A stretch of 23,476 nt of DNA. Origin: Treponemataceae bacterium (GTDB lineage: Bacteria; Spirochaetota; Spirochaetia; Treponematales; Treponemataceae). Under the pieces are notes generated by a model that saw only the letters and a list, made by a program, of their open reading frames with translations, made no database searches and was not told where the DNA came from. Below are positions 1 to 5,754 of the stretch, piece after piece (the stretch's first letter is position 1; each line of letters starts with the position of its first letter). A program made the translations under genes and the position numbers. Where the stretch lies: positions 1-23,476 of the forward strand of contig JAILRX010000036.1 in assembly GCA_024697985.1 (NCBI GenBank). The letters are read 5' to 3'.

Positions 1-105
1 AAGTGGGACCTCAGAGGAAGCCTCCTATTTCTCGAACTTGAAACAGGCTCTACCCTCACAAATATGCTTACTCTGACTTATTCAGGACCACAGGAAACAG
101 AATAA
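1..105 (+). CDS. C-terminal end of an unidentified protein (partial, 5' end outside window)
   Basis: Frame 1 is open from the first base and ends in TAA at 103-105, giving 34 residues that end in SGPQETE. The segment alternates hydrophobic and polar residues (LLFLELETGSTLTNMLTLTY), which would suit two beta strands near the end of a beta-rich or outer-membrane protein, but that is inference only. It lies 17 bases before the next gene on the same strand, so the two are probably co-transcribed. No family can be recognised from this fragment. It could also be an open frame of chance length. Confidence 0.55.
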   Translation, partial: KWDLRGSLLFLELETGSTLTNMLTLTYSGPQETE

Positions 106-122
106 AAGGAAACAGGAAGAAT

Positions 123-1154
123 ATGATGAAAAATTCAAAGAAAATAATATCGATTTTAATGATTTTAGCTTTCTGTTTCACAACTTCTGTATATGCACAG
201 GATGCTGATAAGGAAGCAGAAAAAGCAGCTCGAGAAGCGCAAAAAGCCGAAGCCGCCGCTAAAAAAGCAGAGGCTGACGCTCAGAAAAAGGCCGAAAAAG
301 AAGCTCAGGCTGCCGCAAAGAAAGCCGAAAAAGAAGCCAAAATGGCAGAATTCAAGCAGGCCAGAGACGAAGGAAAGGATCTCGTAATTGCAGCCCCAAA
401 CGGTGCAAACCTCACGATTCCTTACATAAACATCGTGTTTGATGAAGGACTTTCTCTTACACAGGTCACTCGAATCATCAAGCAGACAGACAGAACGAAC
501 TTCGTTTTTCGGGACGTAATGGCAGGAGCCTACATGGACGTAAAGACAATCGGTTTTCAGGACATCAATCCTATCTTCAGGATTGCAGCCTACACGCCGC
601 TTGCCATGACGTTCAACTATGTTCCACAAAAAACACTTTTGACAAACTGGGCCGTAGATTCATTTCTCGGTTTTGAATTCAGGCACAGCATGCTCGACTA
701 TGTTTTCATCGACATAACGCCTGGCGCACACATGCTTTATCAGGTTACGGACAGATTTTCGCTTTTGAATATCGGTGCCGAACTCATGTTGACATGCGAG
801 CTACCAATTGCATACAACTGGTCAATCCTGGTTTCAGGAGCAGGCTCCTTCGATTACGGAAATTTCGGCTCGAACAAACTTGCCGAACCTTACGACTATG
901 TATATCAGTTCACCTGCGATCTTGGCGTAAGATACACGACAAAGGCACCTAACAAGTACAATTATCTGAACCAGAGCGAACAGATGGTTAAAGAAAAAAA
1001 AGATGCCAAAATAGCTAAAAAACAGGCCAAAAAGCAGGCAAATAAAGAAAAAGCAGCTGCAAAAAAAGCTGAATCAGAACAAAAGAAAAAAGCAATTCAG
1101 GAACAAAAGCTTCGTGAAAAAGAAGCCAAGAATTCTGCTAAAGGAGAGCAATAA
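123..1154 (+). CDS. exported Lys/Ala/Glu-rich protein with central beta-rich domain, function unknown
   Basis: The 343-residue product starts with a signal peptide: a KNSKK charged stretch, a hydrophobic core, and a likely cut after VYA at residue 25. Residues 26-80 and roughly 283-343 are Lys/Ala/Glu-rich segments likely to form charged helices or coiled coils, TolA-like in composition. The middle (about 85-280) alternates aromatic and polar residues (FNYVPQ, LGFEFRHSMLDYVFID, LGVRYT), which suggests a beta-barrel or beta-sandwich. ATG codons at 123 and 126 are both possible; the SD GGAAG at 114-118 is better placed for the second. It is followed two bases later by a lipoprotein gene. I do not recognise a named family. 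A cell-envelope role is inferred from the signal peptide only. Confidence 0.85.
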   Translation: MMKNSKKIISILMILAFCFTTSVYAQDADKEAEKAAREAQKAEAAAKKAEADAQKKAEKEAQAAAKKAEKEAKMAEFKQARDEGKDLVIAAPNGANLTIPYINIVFDEGLSLTQVTRIIKQTDRTNFVFRDVMAGAYMDVKTIGFQDINPIFRIAAYTPLAMTFNYVPQKTLLTNWAVDSFLGFEFRHSMLDYVFIDITPGAHMLYQVTDRFSLLNIGAELMLTCELPIAYNWSILVSGAGSFDYGNFGSNKLAEPYDYVYQFTCDLGVRYTTKAPNKYNYLNQSEQMVKEKKDAKIAKKQAKKQANKEKAAAKKAESEQKKKAIQEQKLREKEAKNSAKGEQ

Positions 1155-1156
1155 TA

Positions 1157-1537
1157 ATGAAAAATACAAATTTGATTTCAAAAGCAATTAAGATTGTTGC
1201 AGTTCCTCTCCTTCTTTGTGTTTTCTTCCTTACAGGCTGTACAAAACCTAACGTTCTCTACGGAACCTGGCAGGATTATGACGAAAACAAAATTGAATTC
1301 ACCTTGGAAGGAACATTTTCGGCAAGTGTTTCAAATGCTGCCGGAAATGCAGTTGAAGAGCGAAGCGGAACTTATTATCTTCAGGACAACCTGATCATCT
1401 TCTATTTTGAAGGTGGCGGAAACTACAACTCTGCATGGGAAATAGACGGTGGAAACCTCTTCATAACCTGGGCAGACTCTGAAGGAAACGTCCTCGATGA
1501 CACTTTGGAGCTATACAGAATAAAGATGGCCGAATAA
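1157..1537 (+). CDS. small lipoprotein, lipocalin-like pattern
   Basis: This 126-residue protein has a signal peptide ending in a good lipobox, LTGC, with the lipidated cysteine at residue 28. The mature part shows the pattern GTW...G.F...GTYYLQDNLI..., ending in ELYRI, which resembles small lipocalin-like or beta-sandwich lipoproteins; this is only a pattern match. The SD AAGGAG at 1141-1146 lies inside the end of the preceding gene and the start is 2 bases after that gene's stop, so the pair is translationally linked. It faces rnc with only one base between the stop codons. Its transcript probably ends at the hairpin at 1563-1596. Confidence 0.85.
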   Translation: MKNTNLISKAIKIVAVPLLLCVFFLTGCTKPNVLYGTWQDYDENKIEFTLEGTFSASVSNAAGNAVEERSGTYYLQDNLIIFYFEGGGNYNSAWEIDGGNLFITWADSEGNVLDDTLELYRIKMAE

Positions 1538-1538
1538 C

Positions 1539-2276
1539 CTAAGAATTGATTTGGTTCAAAGCAAGCTGGGCAACTTTTTGCTCAGCTTCTTTTTTTGAAA
1601 AACCGCTCTCAGGTCCGATAACCTTGTCTCCAAGATGAACGACGACGTTAAAAACCTTCTGATGTTCAGGGCCTGTGGTGCTCACAAGTTGATAGCGTGG
1701 ACACATCTTTTTTTCCTTCTGAAACCACTCCTGAAGCAGCGTCTTGGAGTCTTTTTGCCCGTGATTTTTAAGAACTTCATTGATTCTGGAAACCATCAGA
1801 GAAAGAACAAATTTTTCCGTTTCCTTAAATCCCTGGTCAAGATACAGAGCCCCAATTATGGCTTCGACACAGTCAGCAAGGATGGCCTTTTTATCACGGC
1901 CGCCGCTTTTTTCTTCCCCATGTCCCAAGACAAGGCAATCCCTCACGCCGATTTCCAACGCTATCTGTGCAAGTGAAGGTTCTGAAACCACAACCGATTT
2001 TATCTGTGAAAGAACTCCTTCACTTTGATCTGGCAATTTTTCGTAAAGATAGGTCGCAACAATCATGTCCTGAACGGCATCGCCCAAAAACTCAAGTCTT
2101 TCGTTACAGGTTTCATGACCTGCACTAACCTTTCCCAATTCGTTCATCACCGATCGGTGATAAAAGGCCAGATTCAAAAGGCTTAAATTCTTAAATTTGA
2201 TACCGAGCTTTCTCTGAAATTTATTCAACGCATCTTTACGAGAAACTGAAATCTCCGATTTTTTCTGCTCAAACAT
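1539..2276 (-). CDS. rnc: ribonuclease III
   Basis: RNase III is an Mg-dependent endonuclease that cuts double-stranded RNA in rRNA processing and mRNA turnover. The 245-residue product has the signature NERLEFLGDAV at 58-68, supplying the catalytic Glu62 and Asp66, and the second acidic pair in ADCVEA (Asp135, Glu138). A C-terminal dsRNA-binding domain covers about 176-243, starting DSKTLLQEWFQ and ending KKEAEQKVAQLAL. Length is normal for the family (E. coli 226) with a short N-terminal extension. The ATG at 2276 follows an SD GAGGT (2281-2285). It lies downstream of rpmF-acpP, separated by a terminator-like hairpin whose U-tract touches the SD, so expression is likely by read-through or from a weak -10 at 2337-2342. 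Confidence 0.97.
   Translation of the reverse strand: MFEQKKSEISVSRKDALNKFQRKLGIKFKNLSLLNLAFYHRSVMNELGKVSAGHETCNERLEFLGDAVQDMIVATYLYEKLPDQSEGVLSQIKSVVVSEPSLAQIALEIGVRDCLVLGHGEEKSGGRDKKAILADCVEAIIGALYLDQGFKETEKFVLSLMVSRINEVLKNHGQKDSKTLLQEWFQKEKKMCPRYQLVSTTGPEHQKVFNVVVHLGDKVIGPESGFSKKEAEQKVAQLALNQINS
1563..1596 (+). terminator. intrinsic terminator for the 123-1537 transcript, embedded in rnc
   Basis: Arms 1563-1573 and 1578-1588 form an 11-bp stem with one G-U pair (AAGCTGGGCAA / TTGCTCAGCTT) and a CTTT loop, followed by C and seven T. This is the classic form on the plus strand. It starts 26 bases past the lipoprotein stop codon and lies wholly inside the last codons of rnc, which is read in the other direction. 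Confidence 0.82.
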
Positions 2277-2285
2277 ATTTACCTC

Positions 2286-2325
2286 AAAAAAAAAACACAG
2301 AATTACGTCAAAAAGTAATCCTGTG
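2286..2325 (-). terminator. hairpin plus U10 between acpP and rnc (terminator or attenuator)
   Basis: Read on the minus strand, CACAGGATTAC (2325-2315) pairs with GTAATTCTGTG (2306-2296) across an 8-base loop, 11 bp with one G-U, followed directly by ten T (2295-2286). The rnc SD GAGGT starts on the very next base. A TATAAT hexamer (2342-2337) lies just upstream with no good -35, so a short rnc transcript starting near 2330 would carry this hairpin as its whole leader. Confidence 0.8.
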
Positions 2326-2356
2326 CTTCTTCAGTCATTATAATTTTCGTAAAAAA

Positions 2357-2596
2357 TTAGCCGTTTTTCTGTGACTTGATGAATTCGTAAGCATCTCGAA
2401 CTGTTTCAAATTCAGTAGCTTTGTCGTCCTGAATTTTTACGCTGAGTTCTTCTTCAATTGCATAAACCAATTCATAGATATCGAGGCTATCAGCACCCAA
2501 ATCCTGTCTAAAAGAAGAATCCATTGTTACTTTAGATTCATCGATTTCCAATTTTTCTGCAATTACTTTCTGCATTTTTACGAACAATTCGTCCAT
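2357..2596 (-). CDS. acpP: acyl carrier protein
   Basis: ACP carries growing acyl chains on 4'-phosphopantetheine during fatty acid synthesis in the cytoplasm. The 79-residue, acidic product has the attachment motif GADSLDIYELV with the modified serine at residue 37, and the usual helix pattern (VQKVIAEKL-like start, FETVRDAYEFI end). An SD AAGGAG stands before the ATG. It lies 11 bases after rpmF, a common bacterial pairing (rpmF with fatty-acid genes), and shares its promoters. It is adjacent to rnc, as in many bacteria, and near coaD, which makes the CoA that donates its prosthetic group. Confidence 0.97.
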   Translation of the reverse strand: MDELFVKMQKVIAEKLEIDESKVTMDSSFRQDLGADSLDIYELVYAIEEELSVKIQDDKATEFETVRDAYEFIKSQKNG

Positions 2597-2607
2597 TTTA
2601 GTTCTCC

Positions 2608-2796
2608 TTAACTGTCACTTTCTGGCGTAATAACCTGCTTACCACGGTAAAAGCCACATTTTGGGCATACGTGATGATACATGATTAAATTGCCGCAGTT
2701 TGCGCACTCAACCAAGTGGGGAGCTGTCAAACGCATGTTGATTCCCTGTCTTCGTCTTGTACGAGCTTTAGATGTTTTCGCTCTTGGTACTGCCAT
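2608..2796 (-). CDS. rpmF: 50S ribosomal protein L32 (bL32), zinc-binding form
   Basis: The 62-residue basic protein starts MAVPRAKTSKARTRRRQG, typical of bL32. It keeps two CxxC pairs (Cys31/34 and Cys44/47), so this is the zinc-ribbon (C+) form and not the cysteine-free paralogue. The SD GAGAGG precedes the ATG. It is the first gene of the rpmF-acpP unit and lies about 35 bases downstream of the predicted start site of a consensus promoter. Confidence 0.96.
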   Translation of the reverse strand: MAVPRAKTSKARTRRRQGINMRLTAPHLVECANCGNLIMYHHVCPKCGFYRGKQVITPESDS

Positions 2797-2837
2797 ATAT
2801 TTAACCTCTCAATATAATTTTTATTGTAACAAGAAGT

Positions 2838-2866
2838 ATTATATATTTTTAATACCCAAGTGTCAA
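2838..2866 (-). promoter_or_regulatory. consensus sigma70 promoter of rpmF-acpP (proximal)
   Basis: On the minus strand TTGACA (2866-2861) and TATAAT (2843-2838) are separated by exactly 17 bases. Both hexamers match the consensus perfectly. Transcription would start near 2831, giving a leader of about 35 bases before rpmF. Confidence 0.88.
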
Positions 2867-2869
2867 CTC

Positions 2870-2897
2870 ATTGTATCATATAGAAAAGTTTTGTCAA
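2870..2897 (-). promoter_or_regulatory. second, upstream promoter of rpmF-acpP
   Basis: On the minus strand TTGACA (2897-2892) is followed after 16 bases by TACAAT (2875-2870). It lies directly upstream of the proximal promoter and in the same direction, making a tandem pair. Start would be near 2863, inside the -35 of the proximal promoter. Confidence 0.6.
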
Positions 2898-2937
2898 TAG
2901 TTTTTACGACATTATTACACTTTTCGTCAGATTAACA

Positions 2938-3420
2938 TTATTTTTTCTTAAACTTCTGATAAAGCCTTTCAGCAACAACCTCAGGTACCATCTTTGAAAG
3001 ATCACCGCCAAATGATGCAAGTTCCTTGATGGCGCTTGATTTCAAGACGAAATACTTAGGTTCTGTCGGCAAAAACACGGTTTCTATTGATGAATCAAGG
3101 CTGCGGTTCATGATAGAAAGATCAAACTCATAGGAAAAATCAGTTACATTCCTGATACCTCGAACAAGAACCTTTGCGCCGAGCTGTTTTGCATAGTCAA
3201 CGACAAGACCTTCCCAGACATGAACATGTACGTTATCGTATTTTTCGGTTATCAATTCCATCATTTCCAAACGTTCCTGGGCTGAAAAAAGCCCCTTCTT
3301 CTCAGAATTTTTGGAAATAACAACATGCACTTCATCAAAAATTTCACGAGAACGTTCAATGATGTTTAAGTGGCCGTAAGTGGGTGGATCAAAAGATCCT
3401 GCGAATACTGCTGAAATCAT
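2938..3420 (-). CDS. coaD: phosphopantetheine adenylyltransferase (PPAT)
   Basis: PPAT makes dephospho-CoA from 4'-phosphopantetheine and ATP, the penultimate step of CoA synthesis. From the ATG at 3420 the product has 160 residues, the normal family length. It starts MISAVFAGSFDPPTYGHLNI with the nucleotidyltransferase motif (T/H)xGH as TYGH at 14-17. Further on are RGIRN and the SSAIKEL segment matching the second signature. The frame stays open for 29 codons upstream, but that extension has no family match and would place the promoter inside the gene. No SD precedes the ATG; a promoter ends 6 bases before it, so the mRNA is probably leaderless. Confidence 0.95.
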   Translation of the reverse strand: MISAVFAGSFDPPTYGHLNIIERSREIFDEVHVVISKNSEKKGLFSAQERLEMMELITEKYDNVHVHVWEGLVVDYAKQLGAKVLVRGIRNVTDFSYEFDLSIMNRSLDSSIETVFLPTEPKYFVLKSSAIKELASFGGDLSKMVPEVVAERLYQKFKKK

Positions 3421-3426
3421 GTATAT

Positions 3427-3455
3427 ATAGTACATTGTTGATTTTTTAACGTCAA
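3427..3455 (-). promoter_or_regulatory. coaD promoter predicting a leaderless mRNA
   Basis: On the minus strand TTGACG (3455-3450), a 17-base spacer, and TACTAT (3432-3427). Six bases then precede the coaD ATG, so the usual start point seven bases after the -10 falls on the A of that ATG. Confidence 0.68.
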
Positions 3456-3469
3456 CCTTTGCATATTGT

Positions 3470-3498
3470 TTGACGAAAGTTTGTTTGTAATATAGAAT
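3470..3498 (+). promoter_or_regulatory. divergent promoter for the 3507 lipoprotein gene
   Basis: TTGACG (3470-3475), 17 bases, TAGAAT (3493-3498). The start site would fall at about 3505-3507, at or within two bases of the ATG at 3507. Its -35 lies 14 bases from the -35 of the opposing coaD promoter. Confidence 0.6.
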
Positions 3499-3506
3499 AT
3501 TTATCA

Positions 3507-4070
3507 ATGAAAGCTATGAAAAAAACATTATTTATAACATCAATTCTCATCCTGATGTTCTCTGCTTTTTCTTGCAAGAGCGCTCCTGCAACTACAGACG
3601 AATCAAACAAGGCACCATCAGAAGATCAAAAAGAACAGGAATATCAGCGTTCAATCGGAACTCTCGAGGCTGAGGAAGAAATCACTTACGATACTTTCGA
3701 AGCTGATAAGAAAGCTATATTCAAGACGATTTCGCTTCTCGATACAATCATCAAAGACAACGATTACAACAAATGGCTGCTTTTCATCACGCCACAGTCA
3801 AAGGCTTACTGGAGCAACACCAGAAACCTCGACAAGGCTTCTAAAAAACTGCCTATCAAGATTCCGCTGCCGAATCTTGAAGCTTACTTCAAATACGTAT
3901 TCTGCCCTTCACGAGCAAACTCTCAGATTGACGAAATCCGATACATTTCATCAACTCAAGTTTCTGCCGTACACGTTGAGCAGGAGAAGAACATCATTAA
4001 GGACATAATCATCTATTCCCTTGTAAAGCAAAACGATAGATGGCTTGTAGAACTTGACAGAATCAACTAA
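3507..4070 (+). CDS. lipoprotein of unknown function
   Basis: The 187-residue protein has a lipoprotein signal peptide ending SAFSC with the lipidated cysteine at residue 23. The lipobox has Ala at -3 and Ser at -1, within the relaxed spirochaetal range. A low-complexity, charged linker (24-55) follows, then an alpha/beta part (about 65-187) ending RWLVELDRIN, a pattern seen in small NTF2/SnoaL-like or DUF-type exported domains; I cannot assign one. ATGs at 3507 and 3516 (residue 4) are both possible. The first coincides with the predicted transcription start and has no SD. Divergent from coaD and followed by another exported protein with its own promoter. Confidence 0.85.
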   Translation: MKAMKKTLFITSILILMFSAFSCKSAPATTDESNKAPSEDQKEQEYQRSIGTLEAEEEITYDTFEADKKAIFKTISLLDTIIKDNDYNKWLLFITPQSKAYWSNTRNLDKASKKLPIKIPLPNLEAYFKYVFCPSRANSQIDEIRYISSTQVSAVHVEQEKNIIKDIIIYSLVKQNDRWLVELDRIN

Positions 4071-4087
4071 AAAAAATAATCGAAATG

Positions 4088-4105
4088 CATTCAGCATATT
4101 GAATG
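4088..4105. repeat. inverted repeat overlapping the -35 of the next gene
   Basis: CATTCA (4088-4093) and TGAATG (4100-4105) are perfect inverted copies around a 6-base centre. The right half contains most of the putative -35 (4099-4104). It could be a small operator or a weak stem for ending the previous transcript. No T-run follows, so an operator is the better guess. Confidence 0.35.
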
Positions 4106-4127
4106 TAAATAAAATATAATATAGAAT
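4099..4127 (+). promoter_or_regulatory. promoter of the HEAT-like protein gene
   Basis: TTGAAT (4099-4104), 17 bases, TAGAAT (4122-4127). A perfect TATAAT at 4115-4120 overlaps the spacer but lacks a -35 at the right distance. Start near 4134 leaves a short leader carrying the SD AGGAGG. Confidence 0.5.
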
Positions 4128-4156
4128 GGAAATGGAATGTTTTTAGGAGGGATTAA

Positions 4157-4840
4157 GTGAAAAATCCAAAACTGATAGCTCTTTTGATGAGTGCACTTCT
4201 TTTAACCCCAATATTTGCACAGGAAAGACAGGAAACAACTGCAGAACAGGAATATTTGCAGGGAAACTGGGAAGACATGATCATTACGGAATTGACCGCC
4301 GCACCTGATCGTGAAAGCAAAGAAGATGCATTGAAAAGCATCGAAGGTGCCATTAACAATGGTCGAAATTCAAAAGAAATCGAAGCGGCCCTTTACTCAC
4401 TTGCTGGAGAAGGAGTTTTCAAAGAATCAAGAATGAATGGTAGAATTTCCAACAACTACCCAGACATAAGATCTAAAGCTTGCGATTTGCTTGGACAGAT
4501 TGGTGACGAATATTGCTGTAAAACTTTGACCAAGGTTGTTCTTTCAGATAACGAACCAATGGTAACATCTTCTGCAGTAAAAGCTTTGGGAAATGCAAAC
4601 CTCGACAACTGTGATGAAGTTGTAACAACAATCGCATACACAGAAAAACGATTTGGAATCATGAACCCTACTGACAGTCTTGCAAATGACATTCTTGATG
4701 CTTACGAAAAGCTCGCACCAAATGTTAAAGACCGAAAAGATATGATTCGTTCAATTTCTGAAATTGCTTCAAACGAACGATACAAGAAAGCCGTTAGAGA
4801 CAAGGCTCGAAGATTGCTTGCAGATTTGATTGCAATGTAA
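4157..4840 (+). CDS. exported HEAT-repeat-like protein
   Basis: The start is GTG at 4157, supported by a perfect SD AGGAGG at 4145-4150, six bases away. The 227-residue product has a signal peptide with a cut expected after PIFA (about residue 21). The rest is helical, with HEAT-like units: IRSKACDLLGQIGD, then MVTSSAVKALGNANLD, then AVRDKARRLLADLIAM at the end. HEAT repeats usually bind proteins; here a periplasmic scaffold role is inferred. It is a single-gene unit with its own promoter and the strong terminator at 4872-4907. Similar exported HEAT proteins occur in treponemes, but I know no assigned function. Confidence 0.85.
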   Translation: MKNPKLIALLMSALLLTPIFAQERQETTAEQEYLQGNWEDMIITELTAAPDRESKEDALKSIEGAINNGRNSKEIEAALYSLAGEGVFKESRMNGRISNNYPDIRSKACDLLGQIGDEYCCKTLTKVVLSDNEPMVTSSAVKALGNANLDNCDEVVTTIAYTEKRFGIMNPTDSLANDILDAYEKLAPNVKDRKDMIRSISEIASNERYKKAVRDKARRLLADLIAM

Positions 4841-4871
4841 TTTTCAATACTAAAATATTTTTACTTCAAGT

Positions 4872-4907
4872 GAAAGCCTCTAAAAATTAAGTTTTTTAGA
4901 GGTTTTC
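4872..4907 (+). terminator. strong intrinsic terminator after the HEAT-like gene
   Basis: A 10-bp perfect core, CCTCTAAAAA (4877-4886) with TTTTTAGAGG (4893-4902), extends outward to 15 bp through GAAAG/TTTTC with one G-U. The 3' arm ends in TTTTCTT. The A/T symmetry would let it work in both directions. It lies only 30 bases before maf, which has no clear promoter of its own. Confidence 0.85.
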
Positions 4908-4937
4908 TTACATAAACTACTTTATAGAGATAAAAAA

Positions 4938-5525
4938 ATGGAACCGATAATCTTAGCTTCATCTTCACAGAGAAGACAAGAAATTTTTACACAATTACAA
5001 ATACCATATAGAGTTATTATGCCAGATATCGACGAGACACCACCGGAAGGAATGGATCTTGATAAGGTACCTGAATATCTTGCCAGCAAAAAAGTCGATG
5101 CTGTCGTAAGAAAATTTCCTTCAACACAGACAATTCCTTGGGTATTCGGTGCGGACACACTCGTTTTCAAAGGTGACAAATACTACGGAAAACCAGAAAA
5201 CATCGATGAGGCACGAAAAATCTTGAAGGAGCTTTCCGGCGAAACACACACCGTAATCACATCGATTGCGCTTTTTAACGGAAAAAACTCATACCTTTCG
5301 ACAAGAACATGCGTAAGCAAGGTTACCTTCGCAGAGCTTTCTGAAGAAGAACTCGAAGCCTATCTTGATACTGATGAATGGCATGGAGTTGCCGGAGCCT
5401 ATAGAATTCAGGGCATGGCGCAGTGCTTCATCAAAAAAATTGAAGGTTCATATAGTTCGATTGTAGGGTTGCCTATTTTTGAATTTTATGACATATTAAA
5501 GGAACAAGGTTACACAATTCTGTAA
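4938..5525 (+). CDS. maf: Maf-family nucleoside triphosphate pyrophosphatase (dTTP/UTP type)
   Basis: Maf proteins hydrolyse non-canonical or excess nucleoside triphosphates to monophosphates. The 195-residue product has the N-terminal motif ASSSQRR (7-13), the catalytic aspartate in FGADTLV (Asp73), and the C-terminal GVAGAYRIQG and GSYSSIVGLP motifs. The GAYxIQG form points to the dTTP/UTP (YhdE-like) group and not the 7-methyl-GTP (YceF-like) group; this comes from family knowledge and was not tested. The SD is weak (AGAGA). It sits just after a terminator and just before the structured rpsB leader. A promoter within the 30-base gap was not evident, so read-through or a promoter overlapping the terminator is likely. 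Confidence 0.94.
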   Translation: MEPIILASSSQRRQEIFTQLQIPYRVIMPDIDETPPEGMDLDKVPEYLASKKVDAVVRKFPSTQTIPWVFGADTLVFKGDKYYGKPENIDEARKILKELSGETHTVITSIALFNGKNSYLSTRTCVSKVTFAELSEEELEAYLDTDEWHGVAGAYRIQGMAQCFIKKIEGSYSSIVGLPIFEFYDILKEQGYTIL

Positions 5526-5537
5526 CTTTAAATAAAA

Positions 5538-5715
5538 GAAGTCAGAGGGCACTGTCAGTGCCGCTGATTTCCTAAATCTTCCTTTTGGAAGATAATCTTC
5601 CGACAAATTCCGCCTTTGGGCGTTGCAATTTGTACGAGAAATAGAGAATGGAGTAGAAATCCATAAATGCACTAAAAAATCAGTGCAGATTGTCATTTTC
5701 GGCAAATCCGAAAAT
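5538..5715 (+). promoter_or_regulatory. five-hairpin structured leader upstream of rpsB
   Basis: Between maf and rpsB five stems occur in a row. (1) 5538-5571: GAAGTCAG/CTGATTTC enclosing GGCAC/GTGCC. (2) 5576-5593: ATCTTCC, TTTT, GGAAGAT. (3) 5603-5633: ACAAATT/AATTTGT enclosing CGCC/GGCG. (4) 5668-5687: TGCACT/AGTGCA. (5) 5695-5715: ATTTTCGG, CAAAT, CCGAAAAT. None is followed by a T-run, so they are not ordinary terminators. A second ATCTTCC copy (5595-5601) and CGGAT (5735-5739) next to the SD offer competing pairings. A regulatory leader for S2/EF-Ts expression is inferred; ribosomal protein S2 autoregulates rpsB-tsf in gammaproteobacteria through an unrelated leader. No convincing promoter was found here. 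Confidence 0.65.
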
Positions 5716-5754
5716 CTGACGATTCGGCTTTCTACGGATGAAGGAGAAACTCAA

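Noticed and set aside
165..629. Minus-strand 154-codon open frame opposite the exported Lys/Ala-rich gene
   Set aside because: It is a by-product of the repetitive Lys/Ala/Glu codons; the Phe/Leu/Ser/Cys-rich translation has no family features and no SD.
3421..3507. In-frame 29-residue N-terminal extension of coaD
   Set aside because: PPAT proteins start just before the AGSFDPxTxGH motif; the extension would contain the promoter.
5623..5754. In-frame 44-codon extension of rpsB
   Set aside because: It has no resemblance to S2, overlaps leader hairpins, and ATG 5755 has a strong SD and the conserved N-terminus.
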